Assembly: GCA_013329055.1 (NCBI GenBank) | Contig: DUKY01000012.1 | Span: 38,088 to 102,087 of the forward strand | From: Nanobdellota archaeon | GTDB taxonomy: Archaea; Nanobdellota; Nanobdellia; Pacearchaeales; GW2011-AR1 | Reading direction: 5' to 3' | Length of the DNA stretch: 64,000 nt | Shown: piece by piece, positions 27,312 through 37,697 of the stretch | Position numbering within the stretch: position 1 is the first letter of the stretch | Layout: every line of letters begins with the position of its first letter | The notes under the pieces: model-generated | The model's database searches: none | What the model saw: the letters and a program-made list of their open reading frames with translations, nothing else | Told to the model about the DNA's origin: nothing | Program-made: the position numbers and the translations under genes

Positions 27312-27554
27312 ATGGTTACAGCAATTTATGATAAAATATTTTCTTTTATGAACATTAATTTAAATAATAAAGTATTTTGGATAGCTTTTATTACAATTTT
27401 AGTAATTTATTTTGTATTAATCCTAAAGACATTTCTAAAAAATAACAGAGACATACAACAAAAAGCAAAACAACAAAGGAAAATTGAATTAAAAAAAATT
27501 AAAAAACAAAAAAAAGAATTACAAAAATTCAGAAAAATAATTGAAGGGTTATAA
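27312..27554 (+). CDS. Small membrane-anchored coiled-coil protein
   Basis: This 80-residue protein has one helix (VFWIAFITILVIYFVLIL, about 21-39) and a highly basic Lys/Gln/Glu-rich cytoplasmic coiled coil to the end. It overlaps the convergent surface gene by 6 bp. A TATA-like CATTTTATAA lies about 20-25 bp upstream. Function unknown. Confidence 0.6.
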   Translation: MVTAIYDKIFSFMNINLNNKVFWIAFITILVIYFVLILKTFLKNNRDIQQKAKQQRKIELKKIKKQKKELQKFRKIIEGL

Positions 27555-29120
27555 TTTTATCTCACTAAAAAAGTTTTTAATTTTAATAAAGAATTTAAAC
27601 AAAAAAGATTCTTTTAAATCAATCTCTTCAAAAATAGATAAACCGGTTACTTTATTTGAAAGATCTTCAGAGATTGAATTATTTGTCACACCGGCAATTG
27701 CAAACCCTTCTTTAAATTCAATAAATCCTCTATAATAAAGATTATTATCATCTTCAGAATACAAAGAAAGATTTGCTAAAGAAAATCCATTATCCAAGGT
27801 ATATAAATTAATTTTTTCAAAATTATTTTTTAATAAAAAATCTTTGCTAATCTTAAATTCAACACCGACTTTTTCAAAATTATCTTGAATTAAAGAAGAA
27901 TCATAAGAATAAATTTGTATTAAACCATCAATTAGATTTTCCTTAAAGTAACTATCAAGATTAAAATTTTCAACAATCATTTCAGTTTTAGGATAAATAA
28001 CTAATCTTTTAACAAAAGAATCATTCAAATCAATCACTAAAGGATGCGAAGGAGAAATTTGATTTTTCGAAGATTCATTTTTTTTAGCTGGAGGTCTACC
28101 CCATCCACTACTCCCTTCAGAAGAATCAGAAGAAAATGAAAATTTAGGTAAAGAAACAGGGACAACTTTATACACTAAAATATTTTCTTCATTCAAAATT
28201 TCATATTCTAAATTTGTCCCAAATAAAAATTCCTGTTGAAAAATCCCAACATCAGGAGATTTCACAATATAATCAAAAGTAAAGTTTTTTCCCGAGAGAT
28301 TCCATTCAATAAGATTATAATTTGAGTCAAAATCTTTAATAATACCAAAACCAGCATCCATAATACTCCATTCAATCGGAACATATTCTTTTAATAAAAC
28401 ACCATCAACATCATTTGAAAGATTTAATGCAAGAGACATTGTTACATTTTGTGCACCACGAATCTTTTTTTTGCATTCGCCACAATCAAAACTCCTTTCA
28501 AAATCAAAATCTTCAATTAAAGCTACATTAATAACTTCTTGAAAACTTTCATTATTAATCTTCTTTGCAAAAACATTAATTTTATTTTCACCAAAACTTA
28601 AATTCAAACTATCATTAAAAAAAGTACAATTATCACAATTAAACAATAAAGAATTTTCATCTCTTATCTCAATTAAATTATATGGCTCACTAAAACTTAA
28701 ATTTAAAGAAAGATTATTTTCTTTTGAAATAATTACACGACTAACAGGGTCATTAACTTTAATTGCTTTTTTCAATTTTAAATTTGGAAAAATATCATAA
28801 GCCCTCCCGGTAGTTATAACATTAACTTCATCAGCAAAATAACCCGTATTAAAATCATATACTCTTGCAAAAACTTTTTTCCCAACTTTCCAGGTATTTT
28901 GAGGATAAATTGAATCAGCATCGCAACAATACTTATTTTCCTTAGGACTAACTTGGCAATTTAAAAAATTCGAACTATAATTTTCATAAAATAATCTTGT
29001 ATTAAACCATGCACCAGACATTCCATCATCAGAATTTTCAACAATCCCGCAAACAAAATTAGCATTAATATTAAAACTAAATAAAATTAAAATTCCAAAA
29101 AATAAAATAAAATTTCTCAT
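27549..29120 (-). CDS. Secreted/membrane-anchored surface protein
   Basis: This 523-residue protein has a signal peptide (NFILFFGILILFSFNINA). The first domain, starting NFVCGIVENSDDGMSGAW and including VFARVYDFNTGYFADEV, is a divergent version of the HY-VGIVNDA module of the 38849 and 56093 proteins. CGECKKK and NCDNCTFF are cysteine pairs. Residues about 340-350 contain a Gly/Ser/Arg/Pro-rich linker (SSEGSSGWGRPPAKK). The C terminus has a hydrophobic segment (ESFLFKFFIKIKNFFSEI) with no clear extracytoplasmic tail, which may be amphipathic. Function unknown; context indicates an envelope role. Confidence 0.75.
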   Translation of the reverse strand: MRNFILFFGILILFSFNINANFVCGIVENSDDGMSGAWFNTRLFYENYSSNFLNCQVSPKENKYCCDADSIYPQNTWKVGKKVFARVYDFNTGYFADEVNVITTGRAYDIFPNLKLKKAIKVNDPVSRVIISKENNLSLNLSFSEPYNLIEIRDENSLLFNCDNCTFFNDSLNLSFGENKINVFAKKINNESFQEVINVALIEDFDFERSFDCGECKKKIRGAQNVTMSLALNLSNDVDGVLLKEYVPIEWSIMDAGFGIIKDFDSNYNLIEWNLSGKNFTFDYIVKSPDVGIFQQEFLFGTNLEYEILNEENILVYKVVPVSLPKFSFSSDSSEGSSGWGRPPAKKNESSKNQISPSHPLVIDLNDSFVKRLVIYPKTEMIVENFNLDSYFKENLIDGLIQIYSYDSSLIQDNFEKVGVEFKISKDFLLKNNFEKINLYTLDNGFSLANLSLYSEDDNNLYYRGFIEFKEGFAIAGVTNNSISEDLSNKVTGLSIFEEIDLKESFLFKFFIKIKNFFSEIKL

Positions 29121-29182
29121 ATAAAAATAAACAAAAAATCATTAATAAACTTAATTATACATTTATATAAAATTGCGAAGAA

Positions 29183-29530
29183 TCAAATCAACTTTTCAAT
29201 TTCTTTTTTAACTTGAGTAAGAATATTAACATTCACTAACCCAATTTTCTTCTTAACTAACTTTTTTTCTAAAGTAAACAATTTATCAACTTTAATTCTG
29301 CTTTTAAGAGGAATTTTACCATTCAGTAGACAATCATTATCAATAATTACTGAATATTTATTATCTTTCAAATTTGAAGTAATACCACAAACAATAATAT
29401 CATTTGAAATTCTATTATAATTATTTTTAGACAAAACCAAAACAGGTCTTTGCTTAATTGAATTTAAATTACTAAAAGGAAAAGGAACAATTAAAATCTC
29501 ACCCTGCTTAAACTGTGTCCCAAATATCAT
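29183..29530 (-). CDS. MazF/PemK-family toxin-like protein
   Basis: I chose the ATG at 29530 (115 residues), which begins MIFGTQFKQGEILIV. The family motifs are QGEILIVPFPFSN, QRPVLVLSKN and SRIKVDKLFTLEKK, typical of MazF-type endoribonucleases that cleave mRNA at short sequences. The start overlaps the end of the antitoxin gene by 23 bp, a classic toxin-antitoxin arrangement. It lies between two surface-protein genes. Confidence 0.85.
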   Translation of the reverse strand: MIFGTQFKQGEILIVPFPFSNLNSIKQRPVLVLSKNNYNRISNDIIVCGITSNLKDNKYSVIIDNDCLLNGKIPLKSRIKVDKLFTLEKKLVKKKIGLVNVNILTQVKKEIEKLI

Positions 29531-29741
29531 CTTCTTTATTATTCCACAATTTATTTGCAACAGATTCAGAATTCTTTAATAAATCTTCAAAATTACCTTT
29601 ATTAATTTTCTTAATTAAGACAGAATCTTTTCCACCAATCATAAAAACATCATCTCCACTGCTAATCCCAATAGAATTTCTAATCTCTATAGGAATTGAA
29701 ATTTGCCCTTTACTTGTTATTTTAACTATTTTTGTTTCCAT
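29508..29741 (-). CDS. AbrB/MazE-type antitoxin
   Basis: The ATG at 29741 gives 77 residues. The N-terminal SpoVT/AbrB swapped-hairpin motif is KIVKITSKGQISIPIEIRN, with GISSGDDVFMIGGKDSVLI next. The C-terminal 30 residues (FEDLLKNSESVANKLWNNKE) would wrap the toxin. A perfect inverted repeat sits just 5 bp upstream of the ATG. The pair is probably autoregulated by binding that site. Confidence 0.85.
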   Translation of the reverse strand: METKIVKITSKGQISIPIEIRNSIGISSGDDVFMIGGKDSVLIKKINKGNFEDLLKNSESVANKLWNNKEDDIWDTV

Positions 29742-29746
29742 ATACA

Positions 29747-29766
29747 AAGTAAGATATTCCTTACTT
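29747..29766. promoter_or_regulatory. Inverted repeat upstream of the MazE-like gene
   Basis: AAGTAAG-ATATTC-CTTACTT has perfect 7-bp arms and lies immediately upstream of the antitoxin start, as expected for a toxin-antitoxin operator. Confidence 0.5.
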
Positions 29767-29821
29767 AAAAATCTTTTTATGAATAAAATTTCTCATATAA
29801 AAATTAGATATTTTTACCATT

Positions 29822-32800
29822 TTAAACCTGACTCCAAACACCACTTGCAGTTACTGAAACTTCATAACCGCTTTCAACATTTAAATTAAAATTTTCTCCA
29901 AGATATTGAGCCCAAGGAAAAGGAGATGGAATTAACCCGGAAGATTTTTGAGAACTCGAATTCCATCTGGTCAATGCATCGGCATTACTAATATTTTGAA
30001 TTAAACCCTGAGCATTTGTTAAACTAGTATTCGCAGACATAGAAATCCAATTTTTTCCAAAAGAAGTTGAATTCTTTACTAAGTTAATATTTGTAGAACT
30101 ATAAACAATCCCAACACCACTCCAATTAATTGAACTTGGAGCAGAATCATTAACATTAACTTCATATCCTCTTCCTTGTTGATTAACAAAACTAAAATTG
30201 CAATTTGTATCCGTACATTCATAACTATCTGGACATGAAAACTTATTGCAAGTAACTCTTTTCTGTATTGTCTCATTCCACATTGTAAAAGCTGTAGCAT
30301 TTCTTATCTCATATAGAGTCTTGTTAGCATCAGCCAAATAAGAAAAATTTGTTGGAAAACCAATCCAATTACGAGTATTACCATTATGCCTCAATGTATA
30401 AACATGTACACCGAAAAAATTATTGCTTGAATTTTGTCCCGTAGGATTCCAGCTATCGATCCTATAAAATCTTCTTACATTTCCTGCAAAAGAAGTATCA
30501 GTATAATTTGAATTAAATGTTTCACCAATAAAATTTAGATTTGATAAATTATTGCCGGAATAAATTTTATACAAATAAGAATGATTGGTAACATTCCAAA
30601 ATAAAGTTACATCACCTGTTCCATCATTTACAGTTTGACTTGCATTCAATAATAAAGGTTTATCCGGAAATAAAAATGCAGAAAAAGAAAAATTGGTTAG
30701 ATTAAATGCAGAATTCCCGGCATAATCTGTGCAATTAACATTCCAAATATAAAAATTATCTCCTTCAACAATAACCTCTGAAAAATTTACATCTGTGTTA
30801 TTCATAGGAGAATTAATAGTTTTATTTAAATGCCATCCAGTTGACCAATTTCCGTATAAAGAACAATTTTTGATTTCATAATTATCAACAACACTAAAAT
30901 TCAAATACGGTATTGCAAAGGTAGAAAAGTTTTGATTTTGTATAGGATAAATTAAATTTACTGTTGGAGGAGTTAAATCAACATTCACACTTTTATTTAA
31001 TGAAGCAAACTGGCAATTATCAGCATAATCACAGGCATAACAATTCCAATTATATGTTCCTTCATTAATACTTTTATTGAAAATATAATTTGCATTATTT
31101 ATCCCGGAATTATTTGTTTCATTTAAATGCCAGCCATTTTTCCATTCACCAAATAAGCTAACATTAACTAAAATATTATCATCATTTGCAGAACAATTAA
31201 ATCCTAAAATCGAAGAAGAACTATTAAAGTTATCAATAGGAGAATTCAGTGTCACAGTCGGAGCAAGGATATCTGTCTGGACTTTTAATTCCACAAAATC
31301 AGTACTAATTCTTGCCCAACGATTTCCACCAGCTCCGCCAGTTGGACCTGCTAAATAAGATCTTGCAAGAAGTTTAATATAACCACTTGAATTAATCCAA
31401 TCACTAAAATTACCTGTCTTTGCAATATATTCAATATATTTTGCATTAGTTGTTCTTGTAACTTCAGTATTCCAAGTCCCGGAAGTATGATTATAAAGAT
31501 ATAAAATAAAACCAGGAGTTGTTCCGCCATTCTCCCCATAACCATCCCAGGTTAAATTTATTTTAGTAACTTTATTTCGTGCCTCGTCAATTTTAATTTC
31601 AAATCGGGTAAAAGCATATTCACCTGCACCGGATTGAAAATCCTGAACAACAGTATTATTGCTTTCTAAATCAGTATATGGATCATCAATTAAAGTAGTA
31701 GTTGTATTGATTATTCCTTCATATGCCTTATTAAAAGTAGTATTTGAATAATCATAAATAAAAAGACCATAACCCACACCTAAAGATAAAATTTCTTGAT
31801 TATTTGTAGACACATTATAATATTTTGCAGTATCATTAGTAAAATTACAAGTAATGTGATAACTACCGGCAGAATAAATACTAAAAGTCCATTTTGCATA
31901 TCCATCTGCACCGGTTAAATTTGAACCCATATAAACAGATTCATTATAAAAAGAAACATTATAATTACTCAAAGGTTGAAGAGTCACATTATCTTGAACC
32001 TTGCAATTAACTGTTGTAGAACCTCCAATAGGAATTCCCGCAGGATTCAAAAATGAATTTCCAAATTCAGATCTACCCCATAAAGTAAAAAAATTCACAT
32101 TAGTCAAATTAGTATTTCCAACTAAATCATTTGCATAAATTTTCCAATAAATATTTGTTCCGGGAATAAAACTTGAATTGGACCAATTAAAAACACTTTG
32201 ATTATTTAATCCGGTAATATTTTGAGGCGAACTATATAAACCGGTTTTATTCTCCCATAAACCAGTAGCATTTGTAGATAACCATGAAGAATTCAGGCCA
32301 ATTGTATCACTCCAATTAGCGAATAAATTAATTGTATAACCTAAATAAACAGTATCAGAATAAATTCCGCCAACAGTTTGGTTTTGATTAGACCAATTTG
32401 GAGAAATAAAATCAAGTGTTACAATTCTTAAACTAGTTAAATTAAAATTAGTAGATGAATCATTTGCATAAGCCCTGAATGTATAAACCCCATGACCTAA
32501 ACCCGTCTTATTTTCCCAGAAAAATTTTCCATCGTTATTATCAAAAGTTTCATTAGCACCTTGCCATTCAAAATAAACAGAATCTATATTTGAATCATTT
32601 ACTGTTACATTAATAAAAATCCAATCCTGACGTAAAAATGAATTATTCAAAGTAGTATTAGTTGTAAAATCTATTTTTGGATAAACAGTATCAACATTAA
32701 TTGTATAATTTGTGGAATTAAATGCAAAATTTCCCGCAGAATCATTACACCAGATATTCCAGATATAACTTCCATCATTAATAGGTTTTATGAAAGCATT

Positions 32801-35800
32801 CGAACTTCCATTAAATAAAGTTGAATCAGTATCATTTAAATGCCAGCCATTTGACCAATTTCCCCATAATTGACAGGAATCTAAATAAGAATCACTCGGA
32901 GTATAATCAAATTCAATATTACTTAAAGGAGACCAGGAATTATTAATTGGAAATTCTAATAAAATTACCGGAGGAGTCAAATCAATTCTTAAATTTCTAA
33001 CTTCACTGAAATTTTTATTCCCTGCACTATCAGTGCAATTAACATACCAATTATGGTTTCCCTCGTTTAATCCATTAACAGTAAAAAAAGTTAAAGTCGC
33101 ATTTAATGTCGAAGAATTTGTTTGATTAATAATAGAATCTAAAATTAAAGAACAATTAATCATTGACTCAACATTTTCATAAGCCGTAAAACTAAAAATT
33201 TTAGTAGTAGTATTAATTAACGAATTATTAAGGGGTAAATTCAATTCAATAAGAGGTTTAGTAGTATCATGAGTAATATTCCCATGAACATTATAATTTC
33301 CAAAATTACCTTCACTATCATTAGCTCTTGATCTTACTTCAATATTTTTCTGATCAGTAACGCTTGTTAAATCCCAATTAAATTGGTAAGGATTTGCACA
33401 ATCAACATTTATTGAATTCCATCCCCCATTATAATAAGCATCAAACTCAATACAGGAAACACCTGAACCGGAATCAGTTGAACTTGCATTCACAAATTGT
33501 GATTCAATTACAATATAAGAATCATTAAAAGGTAAACCCTGAATAGTAGTAGGGCCAATATTATCAATTCCAATTTGAAGAATCGTAGAATTTTTTGTAG
33601 AATCATCGTCAGTAACATTTAAACGCAAATAACAGGTGCTTGTTTCCTGCAAGCATTCAGTCTGCGTAATTGTATTTAATGAGCAATAGTTATTTGAAGA
33701 ATCGCAAATCAAAAAAGGACTTGCAAAATCCGTATTATTATCTATTTCAAATTTATAATTATTAATTGTTCCGTCACTATCTGTAGAAGAAGAAGCATTT
33801 AAAATTTCAGTTCCGGAAAGCCATTCACTTACGCTCGGATAATAAAAATTTGCAATAGGGAAATTATTAATATGCAAATTAACAGGAGTTGCAAAATCTG
33901 CGGCAGCATTACTGCTTGAACCATGACATCTTAAATCCCAGCTATTTCCTCCTGAATTTGCTCCGGCAGTAATATTAAAGGTATGAAAACAAGATTGACC
34001 AGTCAATAAATCCCCGCAACCATAAAAATCTTCATCATTAACTAAATCACTTGTTAAAGTAGTAATATCGATAAAACCTCCATCATCATATTCAGCAGTT
34101 ATTTCAACATTATCACAATTTGTTCCACTTTCATTACAAGTAATATTACATACAATTGTGAAATTTGAATTAAATCCGGACTCATTAATTTCAAAAGGAA
34201 TTGTAGGATAAATCATTTCAGCAATCAAAAAAGCAAAAGAAGTTGAAGTCCAGGCAACACCAATGTTCGAAAAATTTTCATTATCTAAATCATCACTTGC
34301 ATAAACTTTTGTCCAGTTATAACTTCCGTCATAGATTGATAGATAGTCCTTAGAATAAACATTATCTCCGGATACAAAATCACAACCTGTTCCATCATCA
34401 ACTAAAGTAATATTTTCGTTTGGACCGGTGGGAACATCAATTTCTGCTTTAACAGAATTTACACCAACTAAATTATCAGTAACAGTAACATTCAAACAAA
34501 CCCAAGTATTAATTGCAATGTCAGTATCATTAATATTTGCATTATTAATTATTGGAGCAGTATTATCAATAGTAAAATTAACATTAGATTCGTCAGATCC
34601 TATACCACTTCGGTTATCAGTAGCATTACATCTAATTAAATATTCATTTGAATCAGAGTCTAAAGTTGTATCCCAAATAAAAGTATATTCACTTAAATTT
34701 AAAGTTAAATTATTTCCTATTAGATTCCAATTGGTTCCATTATTTAAAGAATATTCAAAACTTACATTTGAAACAATATCGGAAGGATCAGATTCACTCG
34801 CACTTGCATTTAAAACTATTTGACCATTCAATTCTTCAAAACCATTTGGATAATTTACTAAACAAATAGGATTATCATTTGCTAAATCAATAACAATATT
34901 AGTATTTGTATCTATCCCGATTAATCCGGCATTATCTGTAACATTAACCCGAATATCATAATTTCCATCACTTAATCCAATATCCCAACTAAATGTTAAA
35001 CCATCGCTAGGATTTGTATCACTTCCAATTAAATTCCAAGAAACATCATAATAATAAAAACTTGCATTTTTTATCCAGGAAGTTGCGTCACTTGAAGTTG
35101 TTGCATTTAATAAATAAGGACTTGAAGAGATAATCTCTGAATTTATAGGATAATCTAAAACAGCATTTGGAGAAGTTGTATCGTGAGTAATATTTCCATG
35201 AATATCATAATTTCCAAAGTTTCCCTCACTGTCGTTTGCTCTTGACCGAACTTGAATTCCAGTTTGGTCGCTTACGCTTGATAAATCCCAAGTGGTTGAA
35301 AAAGGACTTGCACAATCAACAAATAAAGAATTCCACCCACCATCAAAATAAACATCAAATAGAACACAAGAAACACCTGAACCTAAATCATTTGAACTTG
35401 CATTAATTAATTGTGATTCAGTATTAATGTAAGAATCATTAATTGGAACTCCATGAGTTGTTGTCGGACCTAGATTATCTATGCCCACTTGAATAATCGT
35501 AGAATTTATTGCAGAATCATCGTCAGTTACTGTTAAACGTAAATAACAAGTGCTTGTTTCTTGAGAACATTCAGTCTGCGTTATAGTATTTAATGAACAA
35601 GTAGAACTTGCCGAATCGCAAATTGTTGAAGAGGTTGCAAAACCTAAATTATCATCAATTTCAAATTTATAATTATTAATTGTTCCGTCTGAATCAGTAG
35701 AACTTGAAGCATTTAAAGTTTCAGTTCCAAAAAGCCATTCACTTGCAATAGGATAAGAAAAATTTGCAATAGGTTTATCATTAACATGCAAAGCTAATTT

Positions 35801-37561
35801 TTCAGAGCTTAATACAGCTTGAGCATTACTTGAAGTAGAATTGCATTGTATAACATAATCATTACTTAAACTTCCGGTAATATTAAAAGAAGCATTTTGA
35901 GTAACCCCCGGGGAAATTGAACCTAAATTAACACTACTAACATTAGAGGATAAACCATTTGAAGTAAGATTTAAAAATTTATTAGGAGTGCAAATTAAAG
36001 AACCATCACAATATAATAAAGAAACTAAAACATCATTGCAAGTTTGCCCTTCACATTTCACCGAACATTTTAGATCGAAATATTCATTCTCATCAATTAA
36101 AGGATCAGTAATTGGAGAAGTTAAATTCACAGTCAATGTTGGAGAATTTAACACATTGATACCTGCATTCAAGGTATTATTATTTAAAACAGAAGTGATA
36201 CTTGAAGTGAATAAAACATCTAAATTATAATTTCCTAATTGTGTAGCATTAACCTGCCAAGTCAATATACAAGTATCTTGCCCGGAAGTTGCATTTAAGG
36301 AAGTGCAACTTTGATTTCCGGTATTCGCAAATAATGGAACTGCACCAGGCGTTGAAGAGATTTGTGCTGTCGGCTCAATTCCTGAAGAATTATATCTTGC
36401 CATACCAACAATATTCCCGCAACGATCTCCTGAATTCCCAATGCATTTAACAGTTGCATTTAAAGTAAAAAGATTATTAATAGTTTTATTTGTGATGATT
36501 GCTGTTGAAGGATCATTTAAAGTAACATTTAAACTACCGGATTTTGCATAAGTTACATTGAACCATAATTGATCAACATAAGCAGTTGTTGATGTAGCTG
36601 CTGTACTCGTTTGCCTGCTTCTTAATCTTGCTCTATTTCCTGAAGTATCGAAAAAATTAGAACAAATCCAACTTTCACTTAAAGTAATATTCTGACAACC
36701 AGAAGCACCGACTATCCCAGGGCAAGCTGAAATTATATTAGACCATCCATCTCCGGAATTATCATAATCAATTGCACAAACTGTAGGATTAGTATTACTT
36801 GAACGCCATTCATAGCAAGCCTGAACATCTAATACTTCAACGCAATCAGTAATAGTATTATTATAAAAAATTGCATCTAACCCTGCATAATCGCTTTTTT
36901 TTGTAGTTTGTGCTTCTTCAGAAGCATCATTACAAGAAATTCTATCTGTTCCGCAAGTTGACGGATAACTACCAGAACACGCTACTACAACACCATTAGT
37001 ATAACAAGTCACATTTTGCGGACGTAAACCACCTGTAGTTGTTCCACCAACAATTGGATCAAGGATATAATCTAAATAAAGAGAACTGCCTAATATTTTC
37101 AAATCAAAAGTATCTTCGATACCAAATAAGTTATTCAGTAAAACCTGATATTTATTATAAAAAGTAATTTCATCAAATTGAGTAATTAGTTTTGAACTAT
37201 CTTTAGAATAAATTTCCACAACAGATTGATTTATACTTTTCGCATAAATAGTAATATCATTATTTTTTGTTAAATTCTTCTCAAAAGTTACTCTTACATA
37301 ATCCCCGCTGGGAACATACTTAAATAAATTATCTTTTTCACCGGCTTCAAAATAAATGTCATTCAAAAAATTTCTTTCTGAATCTAAATGCTGTGCTTGA
37401 GTGATATAAATTTCATCTTTATCTATTAATAGCACATTTTGTTTAAGATTCACATTTTCAATATTTAAAGAAAAAAGTAATAAACTCCCAAGAATAAAAA
37501 TACCAATTAACAAAGATAAAATTCTAATCTTCTTTTTTTCTAAACCCTTCTTTTTGTTCAT
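29822..37561 (-). CDS. Giant surface protein with Ig-like/PKD-like repeats (2579 aa)
   Basis: The start at 37561 is chosen because GAGGT lies 5 bp upstream (GAGGTAAAGATG). A basic N terminus and signal anchor (about 13-30) lead into an AQHLDSERNF module, shared with the 20186 giant protein, that ends at LDYILDPIVGG. Many Ig-like and PKD-like domains follow, including a 200-residue module present twice (PIANFSYPIASEW ... NITHDTT). Several domains carry GNWSNGWHLN/GEWKNGWHLN motifs. A fibronectin-III-like domain sits near the C terminus (PLLLNASQTVNDG ... YRIDSWNPTGQ). The last 170 residues contain a cysteine cluster (CNKFSCPDSYECTDTNC). No C-terminal anchor is seen. A glycosylated adhesin or matrix protein is inferred. 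Confidence 0.85.
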   Translation of the reverse strand: MNKKKGLEKKKIRILSLLIGIFILGSLLLFSLNIENVNLKQNVLLIDKDEIYITQAQHLDSERNFLNDIYFEAGEKDNLFKYVPSGDYVRVTFEKNLTKNNDITIYAKSINQSVVEIYSKDSSKLITQFDEITFYNKYQVLLNNLFGIEDTFDLKILGSSLYLDYILDPIVGGTTTGGLRPQNVTCYTNGVVVACSGSYPSTCGTDRISCNDASEEAQTTKKSDYAGLDAIFYNNTITDCVEVLDVQACYEWRSSNTNPTVCAIDYDNSGDGWSNIISACPGIVGASGCQNITLSESWICSNFFDTSGNRARLRSRQTSTAATSTTAYVDQLWFNVTYAKSGSLNVTLNDPSTAIITNKTINNLFTLNATVKCIGNSGDRCGNIVGMARYNSSGIEPTAQISSTPGAVPLFANTGNQSCTSLNATSGQDTCILTWQVNATQLGNYNLDVLFTSSITSVLNNNTLNAGINVLNSPTLTVNLTSPITDPLIDENEYFDLKCSVKCEGQTCNDVLVSLLYCDGSLICTPNKFLNLTSNGLSSNVSSVNLGSISPGVTQNASFNITGSLSNDYVIQCNSTSSNAQAVLSSEKLALHVNDKPIANFSYPIASEWLFGTETLNASSSTDSDGTINNYKFEIDDNLGFATSSTICDSASSTCSLNTITQTECSQETSTCYLRLTVTDDDSAINSTIIQVGIDNLGPTTTHGVPINDSYINTESQLINASSNDLGSGVSCVLFDVYFDGGWNSLFVDCASPFSTTWDLSSVSDQTGIQVRSRANDSEGNFGNYDIHGNITHDTTSPNAVLDYPINSEIISSSPYLLNATTSSDATSWIKNASFYYYDVSWNLIGSDTNPSDGLTFSWDIGLSDGNYDIRVNVTDNAGLIGIDTNTNIVIDLANDNPICLVNYPNGFEELNGQIVLNASASESDPSDIVSNVSFEYSLNNGTNWNLIGNNLTLNLSEYTFIWDTTLDSDSNEYLIRCNATDNRSGIGSDESNVNFTIDNTAPIINNANINDTDIAINTWVCLNVTVTDNLVGVNSVKAEIDVPTGPNENITLVDDGTGCDFVSGDNVYSKDYLSIYDGSYNWTKVYASDDLDNENFSNIGVAWTSTSFAFLIAEMIYPTIPFEINESGFNSNFTIVCNITCNESGTNCDNVEITAEYDDGGFIDITTLTSDLVNDEDFYGCGDLLTGQSCFHTFNITAGANSGGNSWDLRCHGSSSNAAADFATPVNLHINNFPIANFYYPSVSEWLSGTEILNASSSTDSDGTINNYKFEIDNNTDFASPFLICDSSNNYCSLNTITQTECLQETSTCYLRLNVTDDDSTKNSTILQIGIDNIGPTTIQGLPFNDSYIVIESQFVNASSTDSGSGVSCIEFDAYYNGGWNSINVDCANPYQFNWDLTSVTDQKNIEVRSRANDSEGNFGNYNVHGNITHDTTKPLIELNLPLNNSLINTTTKIFSFTAYENVESMINCSLILDSIINQTNSSTLNATLTFFTVNGLNEGNHNWYVNCTDSAGNKNFSEVRNLRIDLTPPVILLEFPINNSWSPLSNIEFDYTPSDSYLDSCQLWGNWSNGWHLNDTDSTLFNGSSNAFIKPINDGSYIWNIWCNDSAGNFAFNSTNYTINVDTVYPKIDFTTNTTLNNSFLRQDWIFINVTVNDSNIDSVYFEWQGANETFDNNDGKFFWENKTGLGHGVYTFRAYANDSSTNFNLTSLRIVTLDFISPNWSNQNQTVGGIYSDTVYLGYTINLFANWSDTIGLNSSWLSTNATGLWENKTGLYSSPQNITGLNNQSVFNWSNSSFIPGTNIYWKIYANDLVGNTNLTNVNFFTLWGRSEFGNSFLNPAGIPIGGSTTVNCKVQDNVTLQPLSNYNVSFYNESVYMGSNLTGADGYAKWTFSIYSAGSYHITCNFTNDTAKYYNVSTNNQEILSLGVGYGLFIYDYSNTTFNKAYEGIINTTTTLIDDPYTDLESNNTVVQDFQSGAGEYAFTRFEIKIDEARNKVTKINLTWDGYGENGGTTPGFILYLYNHTSGTWNTEVTRTTNAKYIEYIAKTGNFSDWINSSGYIKLLARSYLAGPTGGAGGNRWARISTDFVELKVQTDILAPTVTLNSPIDNFNSSSSILGFNCSANDDNILVNVSLFGEWKNGWHLNETNNSGINNANYIFNKSINEGTYNWNCYACDYADNCQFASLNKSVNVDLTPPTVNLIYPIQNQNFSTFAIPYLNFSVVDNYEIKNCSLYGNWSTGWHLNKTINSPMNNTDVNFSEVIVEGDNFYIWNVNCTDYAGNSAFNLTNFSFSAFLFPDKPLLLNASQTVNDGTGDVTLFWNVTNHSYLYKIYSGNNLSNLNFIGETFNSNYTDTSFAGNVRRFYRIDSWNPTGQNSSNNFFGVHVYTLRHNGNTRNWIGFPTNFSYLADANKTLYEIRNATAFTMWNETIQKRVTCNKFSCPDSYECTDTNCNFSFVNQQGRGYEVNVNDSAPSSINWSGVGIVYSSTNINLVKNSTSFGKNWISMSANTSLTNAQGLIQNISNADALTRWNSSSQKSSGLIPSPFPWAQYLGENFNLNVESGYEVSVTASGVWSQV
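33262..33880. repeat. Internal duplicated module, copy 2 (gene-proximal to C terminus)
   Basis: This stretch of the giant gene is a diverged duplicate of 35180-35800 at both DNA and protein level. Both encode PIANF.YP..SEWL.GTE.LNASSSTDSDG-type sequence through to RANDSEGNFGNY and NITHDTT. Confidence 0.7.
35180..35800. repeat. Internal duplicated module, copy 1
   Basis: Partner of the duplicate at 33262-33880. The two copies are about 1.9 kb apart with other Ig-like domains between them, so the duplication was probably larger than one module or followed by rearrangement. Confidence 0.7.
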
Positions 37562-37697
37562 CTTTACCTCTAAATTTCCCAATAAATATTCTATAATCAA
37601 TACTTAAATTAAATACCGCATTTAGTTTAAATATATTTAGAATCTCGAAGATAATAGTTTTATTTTTAAACTAAAAATTTAATTACAGCACAAAAAA

